Source: Palsa-601 sp963801185 (GTDB taxonomy: Bacteria; Actinomycetota; Acidimicrobiia; Acidimicrobiales; Bog-793). Taken from it: a stretch of 64,000 nt of DNA. The notes under the pieces are model-generated. The model did no database searches. It was not told the origin of the DNA and was given only the letters and a program-made list of their open reading frames with translations. Shown piece by piece: positions 36,020-45,288 of the stretch. The stretch covers positions 806,001-870,000 of the forward strand of contig CAWDDW010000001.1 of assembly GCA_963801185.1 (NCBI GenBank), read 5' to 3'. The translations under genes and the position numbers were made by a program. Position 1 is the stretch's first letter; each line of letters begins with the position of its first letter.

Positions 36020-37612
36020 CTAGCGGACCGGCTCGTACACACCGAAGGCGTCCCTCAGCACATCTGAAACTTCCCCGAGGGTCGCTTCGGCTTTGAGCGC
36101 CGCACGCATCGGGACGAGGAGATTCTGAGTGCCCCTCGCCGCCGCGGCGACGTCGGCGAGGGCTGCGTCGACGGCTGGGCCATCCCGTCTTGCCCGCACG
36201 GAGCGCACCCGCTCCACCTGTGCCTGCTGGAGAGCAGGGTCGATCGGGAAGACGTCGAGCTCCTCCGGCTCCTCGTCGACGAACTTGTTGACACCTACGA
36301 GCACCTTCTCGCCTGAGTCGAGGGCCTTTGCGTACGCGTAGGCGGCCTGCTCGATCTCGTCCTGCATGAATCCCTGCTCGATGGCGGCCACCGCACCTCC
36401 CATCTCGTCGATGCGCTCGAGATACTCGGTGGCGAGGCGTTCGACCTCGTCGGTCAGCCACTCGACGTAGTACGACCCCCCCAAGGGATCGACCGTGTCG
36501 GTGACGCCCGACTCGTAGCCGACGACCTGCTGGGTCCGGAGGGCGAGCTTGGCCGCCCTTTCGGTTGGCAGCCCTAGCGCCTCGTCGAACCCGTTCGTGT
36601 GGAGGCTCTGGGTCCCGCCGAACACAGCCGACAGCGCCTGGACCGCAACTCGAACGATGTTGTTCTCCGGCTGCTGGGCCGTGAGCGTCGACCCTCCGGT
36701 CTGGGTGTGGAATCGCAATCTCGTCGAACGGTCGCTGGCGGCGTGGAAGCGATCGGTCATGATGCGGGCCCACATTCGCCGCGCGGCCCGGAACTTGGCG
36801 ACCTCTTCGAAGAGGTTGTTGTGAGCATTGAAGAAGAAACTCAACCTCGGAGCGAACTCATCCACCTCCAACCCGGCGTCGATGGCGGCAGAGACGTAAG
36901 CAATCCCGTCGGCGAGGGTGAAGGCCAGCTCTTGGACGGCCGTCGATCCGGCCTCTCGGATGTGGTACCCGGAGATCGAGATCGTGTTCCACTCCGGGAC
37001 GCGCTCGGCGCAGTAAGCGAACGTGTCGGTGACGAGGCGCATCGACGGGCGCGGCGGGTAGATGTAGGTGCCGCGGGCGACGTACTCCTTCAAGATGTCG
37101 TTCTGGATAGTCCCGCCGATCTTGTCGGACGGGACGCCTTGCTCCTCGGCTACGAGCTCGTACAGGAGCAGGAGGATCGCAGCCGTCGCGTTGATGGTCA
37201 TCGACGTCGTGACCTGGTCGAGCGGGAGGCCTTGCAGGAGAAGCCGCATGTCCTCGATCGAGTCGATGGCGACCCCGACCTTGCCGACCTCGCCCTCCGC
37301 CCTCATGTGGTCCGAGTCGTATCCCATCTGAGTCGGGAGGTCGAACGCGCACGACAGTCCGGTCTGGCCGGCGCCGAGGAGGAACTTGAACCGCTCGTTG
37401 GTCACCTCGGCTGAACCGAAGCCTGCGTACTGGCGCATGGTCCAGAGCCGGCCGCGATACATGTCCGGCTGGACGCCTCTTGTGTAAGGGAATTCGCCAG
37501 GCTCACCGAGCTGGCGTTCGGTGTCGAACGCCGCGAGGTCGTCCGGGCCGTACCGGCGGCGGATCTCGATGCCCGAATCGGTTAGCCGATCGTCACCGCC
37601 TTTGGCAGCCAT
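36020..37612 (-). CDS. methylmalonyl-CoA mutase family protein, large (substrate) subunit
   Basis: 530 residues covering the TIM-barrel substrate domain without the B12-binding domain, so it needs a separate small subunit not present here. FPYTRGVQPDMYRGRLWTMRQYAGFG, CAFDLPTQMGYDSD, IDSIEDM, GTIQNDILKEYVARGTYIYPP, ISISGYHIREAG and QTGGSTLTAQQP are family motifs. The substrate could be methylmalonyl-CoA or a related acyl-CoA such as isobutyryl-CoA; the tyrosine/arginine set looks closer to methylmalonyl-CoA mutase, but I would not exclude the other. With the carboxylase it suggests propionate handling. Confidence 0.88.
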   Translation of the reverse strand: MAAKGGDDRLTDSGIEIRRRYGPDDLAAFDTERQLGEPGEFPYTRGVQPDMYRGRLWTMRQYAGFGSAEVTNERFKFLLGAGQTGLSCAFDLPTQMGYDSDHMRAEGEVGKVGVAIDSIEDMRLLLQGLPLDQVTTSMTINATAAILLLLYELVAEEQGVPSDKIGGTIQNDILKEYVARGTYIYPPRPSMRLVTDTFAYCAERVPEWNTISISGYHIREAGSTAVQELAFTLADGIAYVSAAIDAGLEVDEFAPRLSFFFNAHNNLFEEVAKFRAARRMWARIMTDRFHAASDRSTRLRFHTQTGGSTLTAQQPENNIVRVAVQALSAVFGGTQSLHTNGFDEALGLPTERAAKLALRTQQVVGYESGVTDTVDPLGGSYYVEWLTDEVERLATEYLERIDEMGGAVAAIEQGFMQDEIEQAAYAYAKALDSGEKVLVGVNKFVDEEPEELDVFPIDPALQQAQVERVRSVRARRDGPAVDAALADVAAAARGTQNLLVPMRAALKAEATLGEVSDVLRDAFGVYEPVR

Positions 37613-37663
37613 GGTCAGAGCGTAAGGTCCAGCGGGCCCCGAGCGCCAGGTTGTTCGCCAGGT

Positions 37664-38557
37664 CTATGCCGCTTTGCGACAGGCCAGAGCAGTCCGGATG
37701 TCGGCTAGGAGCTTTGAGGGATTGGACCTGATTGCGGCCGGGGTCGCCCGAAGTACCGTCCAACCGCTCGCCACGAGCCGGTTGTGGCGCTCGCGGTCCG
37801 CGACAAAGGAGTCGTAATCGGCGTGGAACCGATACCCGTCGACCTCGATGGCGATTCGTTGCGCCGGGTAAGCCGCGTCGAGACGACCCAGGAGCTCGCC
37901 GTCGGCGGTCCGAGCCTCGAACTGCGTGATCGGCTTTGGCAAGCCAGCGATAAGGACCAGGTTCACGAGCTGCAGCTCGGCCACGCTCTCAACCGGGCCG
38001 GCCATCTCCGCTATCAGCGACCGAAGGCGACCGGCACCAGGGACGCCGGCGGCCTCTCGGGAAAGCGAGTCTTCGAGATGCGCGAGCGTCACCAGCCGCC
38101 TGGCAACGAAGTGACCCACGAGCACGACCACTTCGTCGTCGTCGGCTCCGGTCGCGGCGAGGCTTGCGACATCGACGAGCGTTCTCGCCGGGGTCGTGAC
38201 CGGGATACCTGCTTGCGTCGCTGGGATCACGCTCCGCCTCGTCCGGTGGACGACGATCCCCTGTTCTCGCCGCGTGCCGTTCCGCCCAGCTACGAGAACG
38301 TGAACAGGCCCGTCAGGCTCGACTCCGAAACCCCAAAGGCTCGCCGCCGACCAGTGCGACACCCGGCCGTGAGTGGCGAGGCAAGCCGCCATCATCCGCT
38401 CTTCTGGCGACGGGGCTCCACCGACGACGTACACGCCGCGGAATACCCGGGTCACAAGGCCGCCGTGAGTGAGAGAGGCCAGTGACTTGGGTCCGATCCC
38501 AACGTGTCTCGCTTGGGAGGCGGTGAAACATCGACGCTGTCGCTTCGCGATGCGCAT
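37664..38557 (-). CDS. AbiEi-like N-terminal domain plus DUF559/Vsr-like nuclease-fold protein
   Basis: 297 residues from ATG 38557 (further in-frame ATGs at 38593 and 38626). The N-terminus RIAKRQRRCFTASQARHVG and RVFRGVYVV fits the AbiEi antitoxin-like winged-helix domain common in actinobacterial proteins. The C-terminal part RLDAAYPAQRIAIEVDGYRFH, then DRERHNRLVASGWTVLR, fits the DUF559/Vsr-like PD-(D/E)xK fold. No AbiEii toxin gene is adjacent. Such orphan fusions are frequent and uncharacterised; defence or DNA-repair roles are speculation. Flanked by housekeeping genes, 51 bp upstream of the mutase start. Confidence 0.75.
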   Translation of the reverse strand: MRIAKRQRRCFTASQARHVGIGPKSLASLTHGGLVTRVFRGVYVVGGAPSPEERMMAACLATHGRVSHWSAASLWGFGVEPDGPVHVLVAGRNGTRREQGIVVHRTRRSVIPATQAGIPVTTPARTLVDVASLAATGADDDEVVVLVGHFVARRLVTLAHLEDSLSREAAGVPGAGRLRSLIAEMAGPVESVAELQLVNLVLIAGLPKPITQFEARTADGELLGRLDAAYPAQRIAIEVDGYRFHADYDSFVADRERHNRLVASGWTVLRATPAAIRSNPSKLLADIRTALACRKAA

Positions 38558-38734
38558 CACGTTTGTCGTTGCTTTCGACTGAATCCCGGGCATGCGGTCA
38601 GAATGCCGCGTGGGTGTGACACTCATGATTTGCTTGTTGGGTCCCGGTCACGTTTCATGAGATGGGATCGCGGGGCGCGCGTCGCGCCCTGTATGCGGCG
38701 GCACACATCGCGCAACAGGCGCGACACGTTGGAG

Positions 38735-38751
38735 AAAACCCCGCCTCGGGG
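38735..38751 (-). terminator. intrinsic terminator after the rhodanese-MoeB gene
   Basis: On the minus strand a CCCCG-AGG-CGGGG hairpin (38751-38739) is followed directly by TTTT (38738-38735), a conventional Rho-independent terminator about 70 bp beyond the stop at 38821. The surrounding 38558-38820 gap also has a second 7-bp GC hairpin (38673-38689) and no gene I can support. Confidence 0.6.
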
Positions 38752-38820
38752 CGACCCGTACGTCCGACCGCCCGGCGCGCGGCCCCACCCGCCCGGCGGC
38801 GACCCGCCTGCCCGCACCGC

Positions 38821-40029
38821 TCAGGCCGGGAGGGACGCCTCCACGACGTGCGGCATGCAGAGCTCGTCGTACTCAGCTATCACGATGGGACCTGCGTTCT
38901 CACCGCACGCCCGGCACTCGGGGTCTCGCCGAACCTTGAACGACCGGAACGACTCCTCCAGGGCGTCGTACGCGAGCAGCCGCCCGACCAGAGGGTCGCC
39001 GAGGCCCAGCAAGAGCTTGATCGCCTCCATCGCCTGCATCGAGCCGATGATCCCGGGCAGCACGCCCAGGACGCCGGCCTCGGCACAAGACGGCGCCAGC
39101 TCGGCGGGCGGCGGCTCAGGAATGAGGCATCGGTAGCAGGGTCCGTCGTACGGTGCGAATACCGTTATCTGACCCTCGAAACGGAAGATCGACCCGTGCA
39201 CCACCGGGATCCGCTTGAGCAGGGAGGCGTCGTTCACCAGGTACCGGGTGGGGAAGTTGTCCGTCCCGTCGACGATGACGTCGTAGCCGTCGATGATGTC
39301 CAAGATGTTGTCGGCGCCGAGGCGGGTGTCGTAGGTCACCACGTTCACATCCGGGTTCATCAGCGTCAGCGTCTTCTTCGCTGAATCGACCTTCCGCTCG
39401 CCGATGCGATCGAGGTTGTGGAGTATCTGGCGCTGGAGGTTCGAGGCGTCGACGACGTCCATGTCGATGATCCCGAGCGTTCCGACGCCCGCCGCTGCCA
39501 GGTACAGGGCAGCCGGCGACCCGAGCCCGCCCGCTCCGAGCAAGAGCACCTTGGACTCGAGCAGCTTCTGTTGCCCCCGCTCGCCCACCTCGGGAAGGAG
39601 CAGGTGCCGGTGGTAGCGATTGCGCTGCTCGGCGTCGAGCGTCCTGGGCGCGATCCACTCCCGTCCCTCGTCCTTCCACTTGTTGAAACCTCCCGCCATC
39701 GAGACGACGTCGCTATAGCCGAGGTCCTGCAACGCCTTCGCGGCGAACGCGGAGCGGGTACCGCCTGCGCAGTAGACGACGACAGGCTGCGTCTTGTCCG
39801 GGATCCGTCCCTCGACCTGCAGCTCGACGAAACCGCGCGGGATGTGCAGTGCGCCCGGGATCGCCCCTTGGGCATACTCGTCGGCTTCCCTCACATCGAG
39901 CCACACTGCCCGGTCCCGCTCACCCGCAGCGCCCTCCGGGTCGACCTCGCGGATGGCTTGCCGGACCTCACTCAAGAGGTCCCTAAAGCTCGGCACCTCA
40001 TCCCTCCTCACCTGGCGCACCCGCGCCAT
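38821..40029 (-). CDS. rhodanese-MoeB/ThiF fusion: sulfur-carrier-protein adenylyltransferase
   Basis: 402 residues from ATG 40029. An N-terminal rhodanese domain has WLDVREADEYAQGAIPGA, the catalytic Cys87 in VVYCAGGTRS and MAGGFNKW. The C-terminal E1-like domain has RYHRHLLLPEVGE, the ATP loop LLGAGGLGSPAA (about 163-174), DVVDASNLQRQILH and four zinc cysteines (CYRC, CRAC). It should adenylate and sulfurate the C-terminus of a ubiquitin-like carrier (MoaD, ThiS or CysO type). In mycobacterial MoeZ and eukaryotic MOCS3 the rhodanese is C-terminal, so the order is reversed here. Upstream in-frame ATGs (40044, 40068) are possible. Confidence 0.88.
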   Translation of the reverse strand: MARVRQVRRDEVPSFRDLLSEVRQAIREVDPEGAAGERDRAVWLDVREADEYAQGAIPGALHIPRGFVELQVEGRIPDKTQPVVVYCAGGTRSAFAAKALQDLGYSDVVSMAGGFNKWKDEGREWIAPRTLDAEQRNRYHRHLLLPEVGERGQQKLLESKVLLLGAGGLGSPAALYLAAAGVGTLGIIDMDVVDASNLQRQILHNLDRIGERKVDSAKKTLTLMNPDVNVVTYDTRLGADNILDIIDGYDVIVDGTDNFPTRYLVNDASLLKRIPVVHGSIFRFEGQITVFAPYDGPCYRCLIPEPPPAELAPSCAEAGVLGVLPGIIGSMQAMEAIKLLLGLGDPLVGRLLAYDALEESFRSFKVRRDPECRACGENAGPIVIAEYDELCMPHVVEASLPA

Positions 40030-40097
40030 AACCCTCACGGGCATAAACCCTACCAGCGAGGTCGACATTCCCAGGGACGACGGCTGCGTCTCAGCCC

Positions 40098-40126
40098 AGC
40101 CCGGACGATTCGGGCTTGCATATACT
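40098..40126 (+). promoter_or_regulatory. AT-rich promoter patch and inverted repeat in divergent region
   Basis: Between the divergent rhodanese-MoeB gene and the 244-residue gene, a 6-bp inverted repeat (40098-40103/40111-40116, 7-nt spacer) abuts TATACT (40121-40126), a five-of-six -10 match. The following 30 bases are the most AT-rich stretch in this neighbourhood. It may be the promoter of the plus-strand gene with an operator-like repeat, inferred from sequence alone. Confidence 0.35.
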
Positions 40127-40187
40127 GAAACAACATGAAATACTATTCGAGTACCTGAAAGCCCTCTTCCCCTCGGAGGCTCCTCAC

Positions 40188-40922
40188 ATGACCACCGTGC
40201 TGCACGCAGACCCGCCACTCCAGTTGCACGCTGCCGGCGACCCACCCCCGTCGGCCCCGGGACACCTCCGCGTCGAGCCATGGCCCGACCCAGTGGTCGA
40301 CGAGATGGGGCACGATCCGCGCTCCTCCTATGTCGAGACCTTCTGGCTACCCGTGCTGGGGCCCTCGACTACGTGGCTGCTCCGTCGTTTCGCCTCGCAC
40401 CTCGACGACGCACCTGGGGGGGTCGTCTTCGAAGTCGAGGATCTGGCTCGTCGCCTGGGCATCGGTGAACGGTCGGGACCCAACTCGCCGTTTGCCAGAA
40501 CTGTCAAGCGCTGCGTCGACTTCCAGATGGCGGAGTGGCACGGCGCCTCGCTCGCCGTGCGCCGGCACTTGCCCCCGCTTGCCCGGCGCCACCTGCAAAG
40601 GCTCCCCGAGACGCTCCAGGCGGAGCACCAGGCGACGATGGCGTCCGTCGCGGCACCACCTCCGCTGTCCGAGCGCCTGCGGATCCACGGGCGCCGGCTG
40701 GCCCTCAGTCTCCTCGACTACGGCGACGACCAGACTGCAGCTGAGACTCAGCTCGTGAGGTGGGGATTCCACCCCGCCATCGCAGTCGAGTGCGCCACAT
40801 TCGCCGGCCTCGAGCACGCGAGACGCGAAGCTGCTCGCGCTGCACATCCCGCCGGGCCTCGAACGATGGCGCCGACTCGTCTTCGGGCACCCGCGTCTCG
40901 GTCCGCAGAGGAGGCCCCTTAG
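40188..40922 (+). CDS. uncharacterised actinobacterial protein
   Basis: 244 residues from an ATG preceded by a GGAGG ribosome-binding site 8 bases upstream. The conserved-looking part runs from DPRSSYVETFWLPVLGPSTTWLLRR through FEVEDLARRLGIG, SPFARTVKRCVDFQM and LAVRRHLPPLARRHL. I recall similar uncharacterised proteins across actinobacteria. The helix-rich pattern with a basic middle suggests a winged-helix fold, but this is a guess. The C-terminal 40 residues are low-complexity Ala/Arg/Pro. It has its own upstream promoter patch and a strong downstream hairpin, so it is probably a single-gene transcript. Confidence 0.65.
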   Translation: MTTVLHADPPLQLHAAGDPPPSAPGHLRVEPWPDPVVDEMGHDPRSSYVETFWLPVLGPSTTWLLRRFASHLDDAPGGVVFEVEDLARRLGIGERSGPNSPFARTVKRCVDFQMAEWHGASLAVRRHLPPLARRHLQRLPETLQAEHQATMASVAAPPPLSERLRIHGRRLALSLLDYGDDQTAAETQLVRWGFHPAIAVECATFAGLEHARREAARAAHPAGPRTMAPTRLRAPASRSAEEAP

Positions 40923-40928
40923 GTCGCT

Positions 40929-40972
40929 GCCGGCCCGCCGGAGACTCGCCCCCCATCTGCCGGCGGGCCGGC
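40929..40972 (+). terminator. 13-bp hairpin downstream of the 244-residue gene
   Basis: Perfect 13-bp GC inverted repeat (40929-40941 and 40960-40972) with an 18-nt loop, starting 6 bp after the stop codon. No T-tract follows. It lies just upstream of metH and could separate the two transcripts. I looked for a cobalamin riboswitch in this gap and did not find one. Confidence 0.55.
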
Positions 40973-41016
40973 CAGCAACAGGGACCTCCTCCGGGTCCAC
41001 TAAGCTTGACACAACT

Positions 41017-44000
41017 GTGGCAACCCTTAAGAGGGCGACCTCGCCCTATCTCGATCTCATCTCGCAACGAGTCGTGGTTTACGACGGCGCGACGGGGACG
41101 AACCTGCAGCTTCGGGATCTCGGGCCGGACGACTTCGGCGGCGAGGGCTACGAAGGCTGCAACGAGATGTTGGTGCTGACGCGCCCCGACGTGGTCCGGG
41201 ATCTGCATCGCTCCTTCCTCGACGTAGGGGTCGACGTGATCGAGACGGACTCCTTCGGGACCTTCCCGGTGGTGCTGGCCGAGTACGGCCTCGCAGATCG
41301 CACGGTCGAGCTCGCGGCGGAGGCCGCCAAGATCGCGAAGGAAGTCGCCCATGGGTACTCGACGCCGGACCGGCCGAGGTTCGTCGCCGGATCGATGGGT
41401 CCCGGCACGAAGCTCCCGACCCTCGGGCAGATCTCCTTCCGGGACCTGCGGGCTGCCTACGAGCTGCTCGCCGAGGGGCTCCTCGAAGGTGGCGTCGATC
41501 TGCTGCTCGTCGAGACGAGCTACGACGTGCTGCAAGCGAAGGCGGCCATGCAAGCGTGTCGCCGGGCGATGGCGAGGACCGGACGGCAAGTGCCGATCCA
41601 GGTCCAGGTCACGATCGAGCTCACCGGCCGGATGCTGCTCGGCACCGAGATTGGCGCAGCCCTGACTGCCATCGAGGCAATGCAGCCTGACGTGATCGGC
41701 ATGAACTGCGCGACCGGCCCGGTCGAGATGTACGAGTCGCTCCACTACCTCGCCGACCACTCGCGCATACCGATCTCCGCCCTCCCGAACGCCGGCCTGC
41801 CCTCGGTGGTCGACGGCAAGATGCACTACGACCTCACTCCCGAAGCGCTCGGGACTCACCTGAAGGGCTTCATCACCGAGCTCGGCGTAACAGTGGTTGG
41901 GGGATGTTGCGGCACCACGCCGGAGCACCTCCGCCACGTCGTCGCAGCTGTCGAAGGGGTGACCCCCAAACAGCGCAAACCGGAGCACGAGCCGTCGGCG
42001 GCCTCGCTCTACGGAAGCGTGACGTTCGAGCAGGACGCCTCGTTCCTAGTCATCGGGGAACGGACGAACGCCAACGGTTCGAAGAAATTTCGGGACGCGA
42101 TGCTGGCCGGGGACTGGGAGACCACGGTCGCGATGGCCCGGGACCAGGTGAAAGAAGGCGCCCACCTGCTCGACGTGTGCGTCGACTACACCGGTGCCGA
42201 CGGGGTACGCGACATGAACGAGGTGGCGAGCCGCCTCGGGTCGCAGTCGACGATCCCGCTCGTGATCGACTCCACCGAGCCGGCTGTGATCGAGGCCGCC
42301 CTGCAGTGGATCGGCGGGAGAGCGGTCCTCAACTCGGTCAACCTCGAGGACGGCGACGCCCCCGGTACGCGGCTCGACCGCTTCCTCACGCTCGCGAGGG
42401 AGTACGGCGCGGCCGTGATCTGCACGACGATCGACGAGGATGGTCAGGCGCGCACGGCGGACTGGAAGTTCCGGGCTGCCAAGGCGATCCACGACCTTGC
42501 CGTCGAACGCTACGGCCTCGCTCCGGAGGACCTGCTGTTCGACCCGCTGGCGCTCCCGCTCTCGACCGGTATGGAGGAGTCCAGGCGTGACGGGATCGAG
42601 ACGATCGAGGGCATCAAGCGGATCAAGGCTGAGCTGCCCGGGGTCCACACCGTTCTCGGCCTATCGAATGTCTCGTTCGGCCTCTCGCCCGGAGCCCGGC
42701 AGGTGCTCAACTCCGTCTTCCTCCACGAGTGCGTCCAGGCCGGCCTCGACGGCGCCATCGTCCACGCCGGAAAGATCCTCCCCCTTCATCGCATCGGGGA
42801 GACCGAGCAGGCGCTCTGCCTCGATCTCATCTACGACAGGCGCCGTCCGGAGGACGGTTACGACCCCCTGGCCGAGCTCATCGCCCACTTCGACCTCGCA
42901 GGCGGCGCCGTGGCATCTGCGAAAGAGGACCGCACGGGTTGGCCGGTCGAGCAGCGGCTCGAGCTGCGGATCGTGGACGGTGACCGCAACGGGCTCGAGA
43001 CGGAGCTCGACGAGGCACTCCACGCCGGGCACAAAGCGCTCGACATCGTGAACGACATGCTGCTCGCAGGTATGAGGACCGTCGGCGAGCTCTTCGGATC
43101 GGGGAAGATGCAGCTGCCGTTCGTCCTGCAGTCGGCCGAGACCATGAAGGCTGCCGTCGCGCGATCTCGAGCCCCACATGGAGCGAGCCGAGGACGACAC
43201 CGGGAAGGGCACCGTGGTCCTCGCGACCGTCAAAGGCGACGTCCACGACATCGGCAAGAACCTCGTCGACATCATCCTCACCAACAACGGCTACGAGGTG
43301 CACAACCTCGGCATCAAGGTCCCCATCACCGACATGCTGCACAAGGCCGACGAGGTCGGCGCTGACGCCATCGGGATGAGCGGTCTCCTCGTGAAGTCGA
43401 CGCTGATCATGCGCGAGAACCTCGAGGAGCTGAACCGCCTCGACAAGCACGACTACCCCATCATCCTCGGTGGAGCCGCCCTCACTCGCACCTATGTGGA
43501 GAAGGACCTGCGCGACGTCTACGCGGGCAAGGTGTTCTACGGGAAGGACGCGTTCGAGGGCCTTCACACCCTCGACCGCCTGATGGAGATCAAGCGATCG
43601 GGCGTCGACGACCCCACCTTCGGGACAGAACGCTCGGGACGCGTGCTGCCCAGGCGCAACAGCGCGCTGCTCGCCGAGGTAGACACTGCCACGCTCCCCT
43701 CGCGCTCGCCCGAGGTCGAGATGGACAACCCAGTGTTCGTGCCGCCCTTCCTCGGCGCCCGCGTGGCCAAGGGATTGCCGCTCGACGACGTGGCGTCCTA
43801 CCTGAACGAGACGGCTCTGTTCCGGAACCAGTGGGGCTACCGGCCTGTCGACGGCGAGTCGGACGCCGACTTCAAGGAACGTGTGCGGGCAGAGCTGCGC
43901 GGGCGCCTCGACGAGGCCAAGGCGGACGGCGTCCTCGTCCCGTCGGTCGTGTGGGGGTACTTCCCCGCCAACGGGGACGGCAACGACCTCGTGATCTACG

Positions 44001-44518
44001 CCGATGACGAGCGGGCGCGCGAGCAGATGCGTTTCTCCCTGCCTCGCCAGCGCAAGGAGCCGTACCTCTGCATCGCCGACTTCTTCCGCCCCGTATCTTC
44101 CGGTGAGAAGGATTACGTGGCCTTCCAGATCACGACGATCGGCTCGATCGCTTCGGAGCGAACGGCTGAGCTCTTCAAAGCAGACCGCTACCTCGACTAC
44201 GTCAGCCTTCACGGCCTCTCGGTCGAGATGACCGAGGCGCTCGCCGAGCGGTGGCACCGACGCATCCGGGAGGAATGGGGCTTTGCGGACGAGGACGGGC
44301 CGACCCTGCAGGGGCTGTTCCGCCAGCAGCACCGCGGCGGTCGGTACTCCTTTGGCTACCCGGCCTGCCCGGATCTCGAGGACAACGCCAAGGTCGTGGA
44401 TCTCCTCGAGGCCGGCCGAATCGGCGTGACTGTGAGCGAAGGATTCCAGCTGCACCCCGAGCAGACCACCCTCGCCGTCATCTGCCACCACCCGCGGGCG
44501 AAGTACTTCGTCGCCTAA
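41017..44518 (+). CDS. metH: cobalamin-dependent methionine synthase (one frameshift)
   Basis: About 1167 residues with the complete module order. The homocysteine domain (about 1-310) has VYDGATGTNLQ, GMNCATGP and VVGGCCGTTPEH zinc cysteines. The pterin domain (about 340-620) has VIGERTNANGSKKF and LDVCVDYTGADG. The cap and B12 domain follow with the cobalt-ligand motif GDVHDIGKN, and the C-terminal AdoMet-binding reactivation domain has YFPANGDGND and ACPDLED. The frame slips around 43158-43165, just before the B12 domain: ETMKAAVA should continue with LEPHMERAEDD after one base is removed. GTG start; the bases upstream show no clear ribosome-binding site. Confidence 0.93.
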
Positions 44519-44547
44519 GCACGGCATCGGCTCTCCCGACCGGGCGC

Positions 44548-44553
44548 TACCGT
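44548..44553 (+). promoter_or_regulatory. candidate -10 element for a leaderless thioredoxin transcript
   Basis: TACCGT lies 7 bases before the thioredoxin ATG and there is no Shine-Dalgarno sequence, so transcription may start at or beside the ATG. This is the same geometry as the ftsH start. Inference. Confidence 0.3.
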
Positions 44554-44560
44554 CGCACGC

Positions 44561-45280
44561 ATGACTGCTCTCGACGTCACGGATGCCACATTCGAGGCCG
44601 ACGTCCTCGAACGATCCGACACCGTCCCGGTCATCATCGACCTCTGGGCGCCGTGGTGCGGCCCCTGCCGCACGCTCGGGCCGATCATCGAACAGGTCGT
44701 GGACTCGACCGGCGGAGCCGCGGCCCTCGCCAAGGTGAACGTGGACGAGAACCCGCGGGTGTCGGCGACCTTCCAGGTCCAGTCGATACCGGCCGTCTTC
44801 GCGATCTACCGGCGACAGGTCATCGACCGCTTCATCGGGGCGCTGCCAGAACGCGACGTGAAGGAGTTCGTCGACCGGGTCCTCGCGCAGGCGCAGCCGA
44901 CCGAGACCGAGCTCCTGGTAGCAGCCGGTGACGAGGCTTCCCTGCGCAAGGCTCTCGAGCTCGAGCCCGCGAACGAGCAGGCGATCGTCGCCATGGCGAG
45001 CTTCCTCGTCGAACGAGGTGCGCCGAGCGACCAAGAAGAGGCTCTCTCCCTCCTCGAGCGCATCCCGGAGACGGCCGAGACGCGGCGAATCGCGGCGCTG
45101 GCCCGTACGGGCGACGTCCCCTCGAGTGGCGAGCTCACAGCACGCCTCGACGCTCTCCTCGCCCGGCTCCCGGGCGACGACGAGGCGCGGCAAGAGCTCG
45201 TCGACCTTCTCGAGACTATGGATCCGGCCGACGAGCGACGAGCGCAGTACCGCCGGGCCCTGACGGCCAAGCTCTTCTGA
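44561..45280 (+). CDS. thioredoxin-domain protein with TPR-like C-terminus (CnoX/YbbN type)
   Basis: 239 residues. The thioredoxin fold occupies about 1-110 with the active site WAPWCGPC near residues 28-35 and the cis-proline in SIPAVF. The remaining 130 residues are helical repeats, for example LRKALELEPANEQAI and ARLPGDDEARQELVDLL, as in YbbN/CnoX co-chaperones, though a full CxxC active site is retained here. It probably acts as a thiol-redox holdase in the cytosol. It leads the run with folP2-like, holA and suhB (8-bp gap to the next gene). Confidence 0.87.
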   Translation: MTALDVTDATFEADVLERSDTVPVIIDLWAPWCGPCRTLGPIIEQVVDSTGGAAALAKVNVDENPRVSATFQVQSIPAVFAIYRRQVIDRFIGALPERDVKEFVDRVLAQAQPTETELLVAAGDEASLRKALELEPANEQAIVAMASFLVERGAPSDQEEALSLLERIPETAETRRIAALARTGDVPSSGELTARLDALLARLPGDDEARQELVDLLETMDPADERRAQYRRALTAKLF

Positions 45281-45288
45281 TCCGCGCT

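Noticed and set aside
38640..38820. Non-coding RNA gene downstream of the rhodanese-MoeB gene
   Set aside because: Two hairpins are present, but one is an ordinary intrinsic terminator and nothing else supports an RNA gene.
40923..41016. Cobalamin riboswitch upstream of metH
   Set aside because: The gap is only 94 bp, mostly a 13-bp terminator hairpin, with no B12-box-like sequence.
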